Positions 9,464 to 18,400 of a stretch of DNA of 51,439 bases are shown piece after piece. The translations under genes were made by a program, and so were the position numbers. The notes under the pieces were generated by a model. The model saw only the letters and a program-made list of their open reading frames with translations. It was not told the DNA's origin and did no database searches. Source of the DNA: Nitrospirota bacterium (GTDB taxonomy: Bacteria > Nitrospirota > Thermodesulfovibrionia > Thermodesulfovibrionales > UBA1546); contig JAKALU010000007.1 in assembly GCA_021824065.1 (NCBI GenBank), positions 1 to 51,439 of the forward strand, in the 5' to 3' direction. How positions within the stretch are numbered: the stretch's first letter is position 1; each line of letters opens with the position of its first letter.

Positions 9464-10696
9464 ATGAAGAAGATAACGATTATTTTAACGGCGTTGTTAT
9501 TTGTAGTTCTTTTAATTATATCCTGCCGGAAGGCAAAAGAACCTGAAAGCAAGAAAGAGATTCAGGTTCAACAGGCACATGAGGAAGTCAAGCAGGCTTC
9601 TGAACAGCAGCCTACTGAAGTGAAACCTTCGGAGACGAAACCGGAAGCTCAGCCAAGACAGGAACAACCACTTGCTGAAATCAAATCAAGCCCGGTAACA
9701 GAGGCAGAGCGAAAAAAGGTTGAGGCAAAGTTTCATGGCGAAATACTTCGGGAAGCTTTCAAAACCGATAAAGAGGTCATTGAATATTTAACAATTCTTT
9801 TAAAAGGCAATCATAAGACATTTCATTTGAAAACACCCGATAAACCTGGCGCCACTGAAGGTGAGCCTCTCCGCCGATTTCAATATGGAGACGTGATCAG
9901 AATATTGTTGTCTTATCTCAAGATAAAAGACTCCTTCCCTTTTGCCATAGAGATTCTAAAGACCAAAAAAGATTATCCTGAAGCAATGTCAACCGCTGCG
10001 AAGATATTAAAATTTGCTCAGGATAAAAGTGTTATACCGCTTTTAAGAGAAGTTGCAAAACATCCAGACCCCACAGTCAGGTTTGAGGCAGCAGGCTCTT
10101 TATTATCGCTTGGAGATGCAGATACGGCTTTGCCGATACTTGATGAACTGACTGAAAAGGAAGGGTATTCAAGTACGCTATATTATCTATTCAGTAAGCT
10201 TGGAAAGATAATTGACGAGCGGGGATATGCAATAGTCGAAAAGGCATTAAAACACCCAAAGGCAGAGGTAAGAATACATGCTGTAAAGCTCCTGCTGGAT
10301 TCAAAAAAGATAACGAGGGATAAGGCAGAGGAGATGGCGATTAGGATACTTGAAGAATTAAAAGATAGAAGAAGAAGTTCTTATGGTATAGGAGGCCGGA
10401 AACCTCAAAAACAAAGTTATCCTGCAGAAACAGAATGGTTTGCATTACCTGGATATGAGGGAAAAACTATAGAAGAATTAGAAAAACCATACCATAGTGA
10501 CAGCAGAGCCTGTGAGTATACAGTATCTATTTTAAGTGAACTAAAAAGTAAAAAAGCTATTCCAGCATTGAAATATATAAAGAAAAATAATATAGAAAAA
10601 ACAGAATATGGGGCATTGTATATAGGATATGTTTGTTCAGAAGACGAAGTAACGACGGCATTGGAAAATATCCTTGAAGGTTGGAGAGATAAATGA
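9464..10696 (+). CDS. HEAT-repeat lipoprotein
   Basis: Signal peptide with lipobox (FVVLLIISC); HEAT-like units (PLLREVAKHPDPTVRFEAAGSLLSLGD). Overlaps next ORF by ATGA. Confidence 0.75.
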   Translation: MKKITIILTALLFVVLLIISCRKAKEPESKKEIQVQQAHEEVKQASEQQPTEVKPSETKPEAQPRQEQPLAEIKSSPVTEAERKKVEAKFHGEILREAFKTDKEVIEYLTILLKGNHKTFHLKTPDKPGATEGEPLRRFQYGDVIRILLSYLKIKDSFPFAIEILKTKKDYPEAMSTAAKILKFAQDKSVIPLLREVAKHPDPTVRFEAAGSLLSLGDADTALPILDELTEKEGYSSTLYYLFSKLGKIIDERGYAIVEKALKHPKAEVRIHAVKLLLDSKKITRDKAEEMAIRILEELKDRRRSSYGIGGRKPQKQSYPAETEWFALPGYEGKTIEELEKPYHSDSRACEYTVSILSELKSKKAIPALKYIKKNNIEKTEYGALYIGYVCSEDEVTTALENILEGWRDK

Positions 10697-12450
10697 AAAA
10701 TAGTATGAACTTATCCATTTCTATTTTGATAAGCACTCTTCTTCTTTTTATCGCCACAACAAATGCGGGAGAGATAAACTATAACCGTACCGGAGCAAGA
10801 GATTATGCCGCCAAACACTGCGGTGCTGAAGGCTCTGGAACAACATATAATTTCACTCAATACAAATGCTATAACGGAGATTTGTCGGAATGTGAGAATT
10901 ATGGCCAGGACAACGATGGAGACGGGGAGGTCGATCACGTCGATTGCGCCAATTTCGCTTCGCAGTCAATGATTGCCGGAGGGTTAAGCTTTGGATGTGT
11001 GGGTAGTGCCGACATCGTCGGTAAAGATGACTCCACCAAAGGAGAAACATCTGTATCTCAGTTGAAGTCTGCTCTAACAAAAAGCTTTTGCTTTGAGGTA
11101 ATAACGGACACTTCGAAGGCTAAAGAAGGAGATATTCTCTCGGCTAATTCGTATAGTCATGTAATGATATACTCAGGAGAGGAAAGAAACGGCAAGGCCG
11201 TTTTTTATGCACATACAAACGACAGGTGTGGATCATCTATCTCATGGTCTGACGTAACTATTTACCACTTCAAAGATGATGAAAAATGTAAGAAATGTGA
11301 GAGGGATGAATCTACCTGCGAAGCTGAGATGAAGGATAAGTGCAGTAAGTGTTATATCTGCAATTCTGATACGGGCACTTGCGATCCGAAATGTCCAAAT
11401 TCTGGCGGTGGAAGATGCGAACCAAAAGAGGATTGCGACTCTGAAACAGGAAGTTGTATCACCAGTCAAGGTGGTGATTGTCCGGATGATACTTTGACAG
11501 TAGGAACTGGTGTGATCTCTCAATCCACCCCTTTAACAAGTTCTTCTGCTTCTGTTGGCGTATTAGAAGCAGGCTTTACTTATGATATGGTCGGACTTTT
11601 AGAGTCTTTCAAAGAATCTGCAAGAATTATTAAACGTGGTGATATTTCACCTGAATTAGTAAAAGATGTGCCTTTACTAATAATCCCAAGTGCTGGTCTA
11701 TATGGAATGGAGAATTCCGAATTCTTTAAAAATGCATTGAACGAATATGTGAATCAAGGCGGTACGATTTTGGTTCTTTCTCAACAACACGGATATGAGT
11801 ATTTTGTTCTTCCGGGAGGGCTTAGTGGTTACGGCTGGTTAGAAGACCAATCATGCCAATCCAATTCCTCATACATTGATACATGGCACAATGTTCTCGC
11901 AGGACAAACTAAATCTACGCCGAGCCTTAATGTGGACGGATACTTTACCAAATACCCAGAAAATACCACTGTTCTTTTAAGAAGAACTGCTAATGGTCAA
12001 CCTGCTGTGCTTATGTATCAATATGGTTCAGGTTATGTGATTGCTTCTACAGTTTACACAGATACAGCCTATACAAGAGGAGAGTCATCTGAAGATGAGA
12101 GAAAATTAATAAGAGATATTATCACGTGGGCAAAGTCACCGGCAACGTTAACTGAAATTAAACCAGGTGAAACCATTACAGCAAATCTTACTATTGCAAA
12201 TAATGATACTTCTAAGACAGCCACTGCTGCTGAGATTGAGCTATATGACCCCGATAGGAAAGAAGTAAAACTCAGAACAAAAGCTTTGGTAAACCTTGCG
12301 CCCGGGCAAAGCACACAAATTCCAATAACCTATACAACAGCGTCAACCGACCCAACAGGGGTCTATCATATAAAATATGACCTCCTTACAGAAGGGTACG
12401 AGCTTTTGACAAGCGAAATGGAACCGGAAGGAGTTAATATAAGGAGTTAA
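10693..12450 (+). CDS. N-terminal part of a giant secreted protein: signal peptide, Amidase_6-like domain, Cys-rich segment, adhesion domains; ends at frameshift
   Basis: NRTGARDYAAKHC...DCANFASQSMIAGGL resembles the putative amidase domain. Terminates at TAA 12448 inside a 13-bp tandem duplication; downstream frame continues the same protein style. Confidence 0.75.
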   Translation: MKNSMNLSISILISTLLLFIATTNAGEINYNRTGARDYAAKHCGAEGSGTTYNFTQYKCYNGDLSECENYGQDNDGDGEVDHVDCANFASQSMIAGGLSFGCVGSADIVGKDDSTKGETSVSQLKSALTKSFCFEVITDTSKAKEGDILSANSYSHVMIYSGEERNGKAVFYAHTNDRCGSSISWSDVTIYHFKDDEKCKKCERDESTCEAEMKDKCSKCYICNSDTGTCDPKCPNSGGGRCEPKEDCDSETGSCITSQGGDCPDDTLTVGTGVISQSTPLTSSSASVGVLEAGFTYDMVGLLESFKESARIIKRGDISPELVKDVPLLIIPSAGLYGMENSEFFKNALNEYVNQGGTILVLSQQHGYEYFVLPGGLSGYGWLEDQSCQSNSSYIDTWHNVLAGQTKSTPSLNVDGYFTKYPENTTVLLRRTANGQPAVLMYQYGSGYVIASTVYTDTAYTRGESSEDERKLIRDIITWAKSPATLTEIKPGETITANLTIANNDTSKTATAAEIELYDPDRKEVKLRTKALVNLAPGQSTQIPITYTTASTDPTGVYHIKYDLLTEGYELLTSEMEPEGVNIRS

Positions 12451-12453
12451 TAT
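12430..12453. repeat. 13-bp tandem duplication (GGAGTTAATATAA GGAGTTAATAT)
   Basis: 12430-12440 and 12443-12453 are identical (ggagttaatat), separated by aa. Confidence 0.9.
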
Positions 12454-15400
12454 CTGGAGCGAATACTTATTACAACCTCCAACCGAATCCTCCTCCGGCC
12501 GTTTTGTCGTCAGCAATCCGCCGAGCAGTACACATAAGAGTTCTGATTTCAATTTCTCTATTAACTCTGATAGCGAATACTACGCCTACGGTTCAACAGC
12601 AACATTTACAGTGACTGCATGGAATAACACAGATAATGATGCAACGATAACTTTCAAATACATCCTTGCTCATCTCGGACCTGGCGGCTCTTGGAGTTAT
12701 GGGACTCAGGACATCAATGTACCTGCTAAATCATCAACATCCTTCAATATTATTATTCCAGAAGTAGCATGGCAGGGATGGTTACAGGGGACATTTCATG
12801 CTGAGACAGGCAAACAGATAGGATTTGCTTCAAAGGGCATTTGGATGTTTTATCCCGCTGTCAATGTTACTGCACAGACAGACAAAACTCTATATGCCGA
12901 GGGCGAAACTGTTAATCTAACTCTAACTCTCCAGAATAAACAGAATGCGGGTTACACAACTACATTAAAAGTAAGAGTATCGGATCCTTCCAATACGAGC
13001 ATCTATAATACAACAATAGATGTAAGCATGGGTGTTAATGCAACCTCAACACAAAATTTAAGTTTTGCTCTACCGTCTACTGCTCAAGGTGGGTATTATA
13101 TTGTTTCGGCTGAAGCGTATGATGCAACAAACAAAAAGATAGGAGGAGATTCTGCAAGTTTTGAATTACCCTTGAGCCAGATTTCAGTTACGCCCAACCT
13201 GCCATCCGGCATCATTGCAGGGGACAACACTTTCTCTTTTACATTAGATAACAAAGGAAAGACAGGTGTATCATCCGGTACTCTCGATATTTCTTTGAAA
13301 GACCCCGATGGTACCGTTATTTATTCCGGCACTCAGCCTTTTGCAATTGGAGTTGGGCAGAACATAACATTAAATTTTCCTATCTCCATTCCCTCTCTTA
13401 AATTCGGCAATTACACATTAACATATACTCAGTCTGATGAGACAAGGACAGGGAAACCTTCTACTATTAGTATCCCCGATACTACTACTGTTGTTCTTTC
13501 CTTTGACAAAGATTCTTATAGGATAAGAGAGACTACAAATCTGATTGTGAGTTTGACGAATACAGGGAAGTTTAATCTTGACCCTTCGACAGGCTCAGGA
13601 GTGTCAGTTACAGTGTCAGTGCCAGATGTTGGATTTACGAATACTCAGGCAATATCACTGTTCACAGCTTACGGTTCACAGTTCACTTACCCTATTCCAA
13701 TCCCTGAAACCACCGTAGCAGGACAGCATGATGTGAATGTAACATTGGCATTACCTTCAGGGAGTTCGATAGCTCAAAGTTCTAAATTCACAATCCCTGA
13801 GTCATCATTAACCATTGATTATTCAGGCTCAACTGCACCCACAGCAGGTGAAACGATAAGTTTGGCAGTAGAAAATATTGGAGGAGTTGATACAAGTTAT
13901 ACAACAGAAAAACTTTCTATTACAGATGGCAGAGGTGTAGTAATTTATCAGGGAAGTGTTACAGGGTCAATCTTAGCTGGGGAGAAGAAGACCCTTGCAG
14001 ATATTCAGATTCCATCGCAAACTGTTAATGGGCCTGTCTTTTTAGATATCCAGATTAGAGATACTAAAACCTCGAAGCCATCCTATCTTTACAAAACTTT
14101 TGAAATTACTGGTCTGACAGCAACTTTACAAACAATGACAAATAAAGAAGCATACTTAAAGACAGAAGCGATAACAGGTCTGGCGAGCATTGCCAATGGG
14201 GCATTTGGAATTGAAGGCGGTAGCCTGAAACTTACTGTAAATAAAATAAAAACATCTGGTACGGGTCAATTTACTTATTTCTTCGGGGGTTTTGGAAGTG
14301 GGGATGGGCAGTTTTCTCATCCATACGGTATAGCTGTAGCTTTTGATGGCTCTGTATACGTGACGGATTGCTACAATTATCGAATTCAAAAGTTTGACAA
14401 CAAGGGGAACTTTATTACCAAATGGGGAAACTACGGTAGTGGGGACGGACAGTTTAAATGGCCATTTGGAATAGCTGTTAACCAAGGTGGTTTCGTGTAT
14501 GTTGTAGATCACGAAAACCACCGCATCCAGAAATTTGATAGTAATGGAAATTTTATAAACAAATGGGGAAGCTACGGTAGTGGGGACGGACAGTTTAAGC
14601 GGCCAACTGCAATAGCAGCAAGTTTGGATGGTTTTATATATGTGACAGATATAGATAACCACCGAATTCAAAAGTTTGATAGCAACGGGAACTTTATTAC
14701 CAAATGGGGAAGCTATGGTGTAGGGAATGGGCAGTTTAAATGGCCTCTTGGAATAGATGTAGCATCTGATGGTTCAGTATATGTAGCTGACACATGGAAC
14801 TATCGCATTCAGAAGTTTGATAATAATGGAAACTTTATTACTAAATGGGGTGTTCAAGGTGTTTATTATGACGCTCGCATTTTCGGAATAGCAGTTGGTC
14901 TTGATGGCTCAATATATGTAGCTGATACAGATAATTATAGCGTTCAAAAGTATGACAGTATCGGAAACTTTATTACTAAATGGAGTGAAGGGCAGTTTTA
15001 TAGCCCAATAGACATAGCAATTGATCCTGATGGCACTGTATATGTAGTGGAAGCAGGTAATCACCGCGTCCAGAAAATGACACCAGTTGGAGGTGGCACT
15101 GAAAAACTCTTTGAGACCACCATCCCCATCAACCAATCCGCCAACACAACACAGGAATACACAACCAACATCGGCACGTTGAACATAACAGGCAAGCTTT
15201 ATCTCAATGCAGAACTAAAAAATAGTCTCGGCCAAATAATTGCAACTTCAGAGTATCCATTCTATGTAATTGGTGGGAATACCCTGCTTTTATTCTCGAC
15301 AGATAAGAAATATTACAGACCGAATGAGACTGTAACAATCACAGGTGAGGTAAGGAATCTGGCAGAAATAACTGCATCAGCACTCAGCCTTCAGCTATCA

Positions 15401-18400
15401 GCTAATAGCCAGAATATTTATACTGCCACTTTTGATGTGCCTGCAAATGGGGGTTATCCATTCATAGTAACAACAACCGCATCTACAGAAGGGACATATA
15501 CATTAACAGGCAAAGTCACCCAGAACAATTCAACACTCGTTGAAATCGCAGACCAGTATGAAGTGGCACAACCAAAAGTGTCAGTGTCTGTGTCAATGTC
15601 AGAAGTCGTAGGTAACGAGCCATTTGATATTACTGTCGAAATGAAGAATGAGAGCAAAGTTGAGGCAGCTTTGCAGTTCGGAGTTCAGAGTTCGGAGTTC
15701 GGAGACTCACAGACAATAACAATACCTGCAGGGGAGACGAAACTTCTGCAATACCGCCAGCAGATAACAGGCGATACAACCTATACATTCACATTCACAG
15801 GTGATCTGGAGCAGACAATAACAAAGACGGTCTCTTACGGATTAAGTGTCAGTGTCAATGCCAGTGTCAGTGCAGTCTATCCTGAGGGAAAGATTGCAAT
15901 ACCTGTGACGATTACGAATACAGGACAATTGGATGAGACATTGACTGTAGCCTTCGGCCTTCAGCCATCAGCTATCAGCCAGAATAAATCTTACTACATT
16001 CCGAAAGGCGGAAGCACGACGGATACATTATATTATGATTTAACAGAGGGGAGTTATCAGCTTTCAGCTATCAGCACTCAGCCATCAGCAAGTGTAACAG
16101 CAAATTTCTCAGTAAGAAAAGAGAACAAGGTAGGAATGACTGTGGCTGTTGGTTCACAGACCAATGGGCTCATTCCAGTGACAGTTAACCTTACGAATCT
16201 TGGATACAATGAAATCAGTGGCAGTGTAAGTGTAAGTGTCAGTGGACAGAACGCAGTTGTTTGGAGTAGTTCTCAGGGTGGAATTCAACTTACGCCTAAC
16301 GCCTCACGCTCTATGATCTTTAACATCAATCCATCAGCAATTGAGCCGGGAATTTATACTTTAAAGGCAGAACTCCTCAATAATGGTGGTCAGCAATTGG
16401 CTGTTTACAGTTCACTGCTCACTGTTCACGGTGCAACATTCCAGATTACTCAACTGCCTGAGTATCAGACATTTACAGTAGGACAGGAAGCAACATTCAC
16501 CTTTAAAGTCAAAAATACAGGCAATCAGGAAGGCGGAGTTGATCTTAATTTCAAGGCATACGACCTGATTGATTCAACGCAGACTGAATGGCTCAAGCCC
16601 GGCGAAGAAAAAGAAATAAGCTTCAGCTTTATGCTTCCAGAGGATTTAGAGGAGAAGGATTACTTTGCAGACTATGAACTGAAAGTAACCAGTAGCCAGC
16701 AGTCAGTAGCCAAAGGGCAAGTAAAATACCACCTTGCAGGGATAAATCTCAATGTAAGTGCAATGCTTGATAAACAATATTACAGTGAGGGAGAAACTGC
16801 ACATCTGACAATCACTGTTTCAACTCTTAACTCACAACTCTCAGCTCTTAACTTATTCGCAAGGGTGAATTACAATGGATATGAAAACCAGCAATCATTC
16901 ACTTTGAATGGAAGCCGGACCCTAACTTTTGACATCTCTCTGACACAAATCACAGGTGAGAAACTCTTCTATGGAATCTACTCTGAATCAGGAAGATCGA
17001 TACATCTCAATTCCATTTATATATATAAAGCAGGAGATGTAATCACAATAACAACGGACAAACAGGTTTATAATCCTGGGGAGACCGTGACAGCATCTGT
17101 GACAGGTAATACCAGTGGAACAATGACATTAATAGGACCTGGTAACTACACCGAAACATTTGAATTTGCAGGCACTGTAACAAAGTCATTTCCCCTTCCC
17201 TCAACAATGTCTGCAGGCACATACTACATTAGTGGCCAGTTGTCAGTGGCCAGCGGCCAGGTATACACAGAAAAGCATGCAATAGACGTAGACGGGATAC
17301 AGGTTAAAGTTCTTGAATGTAAAAACGACAAAGGCAAATATGCATCCTCGGACTCAATAACAACAAACTTTACAATATCGAGCAACACAACAATGTCTGC
17401 AACTTTAAAGGCATGGATAGCCAATCCTGAAGGAAAATACACAAGTGCTGGAGAAAGTAGTATTAGTCTTTCGTCTTCAGAGAATTTACTATCTACTAAC
17501 AACTATTCACTATCCACTGCCGTTAGCGGGATTCACCGTCTTGTCTATGGAATCTATACAGGTGGTTTGTTGTTAGCATCAGGTTCAGAGGCATTCGATG
17601 TTGGAGATGCTGTAATACTCGGACTCTCAACAGACAAAACAGATTACCCTACAAATACAAAAACAGTCAATGCAACAGTGAGTTTGTATGGGGCAGTTGA
17701 TGCAAGCCTTGAACTTCAACTTGATGGGACAACCGTAAAGAGCGAATCAGTTTCTCTGAACGGTTTCTCAACTTTAAATATCGAACTTGGGACTGTAAAA
17801 CCAGGAAATCATACATTGAAAGGTATTCTAACAGCAGGGGGTCTCACAAGTACAAAAGAGGCAAGCTTTGTTTATGGAAGTGATCTGCCAGATTTAGTAG
17901 TCAGCAGTCAGCAGTTAACGGCCAGCGTAGAAAAAGACAACACAGTAAAACTTACATTCACAGTCACGAATCGGGGCAAGACCACTTCAGATGCGACAAC
18001 AATAGCATTATACGATGGAAATAGCTTAATTGAAACAAAGGCGATAAATGCATTGAATTCTGCAGAATCACAGGAAATAACGTTCATCTGGAATATACTC
18101 GGAAAGGCAGGGGAACATACTATAAAAGCAGAGGTTGATCCGGATAATACAGTCATAGAATTCAACGAAGAAAACAACACTGCTCAGATGACTGTAACCA
18201 TACCTGAAATAACACTCATAACAGAGACAGACAAAGATACCTATAAGATAAGGCATAAGGTGAATATCAACACAACAATAACAAATCTCACATCCACAAA
18301 GGCCTATCAGAACCTTACATTAGTTACATCAGCAAAAGACCCTTCAGGCAATGAAGTATACCAGAGTAGCACACTTATCAGTACCATTGAACCTTTAAAC

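Noticed and set aside
14265-15090. Possible CRISPR-like periodic repeat
   Set aside because: Repeats are about 126 nt, coding, and correspond to NHL protein repeats, not palindromic repeats with unique spacers.
14156-15136. Minus-strand ORFs opposite the NHL block
   Set aside because: Translation is the complement of the NHL repeats and shows no independent protein signature.
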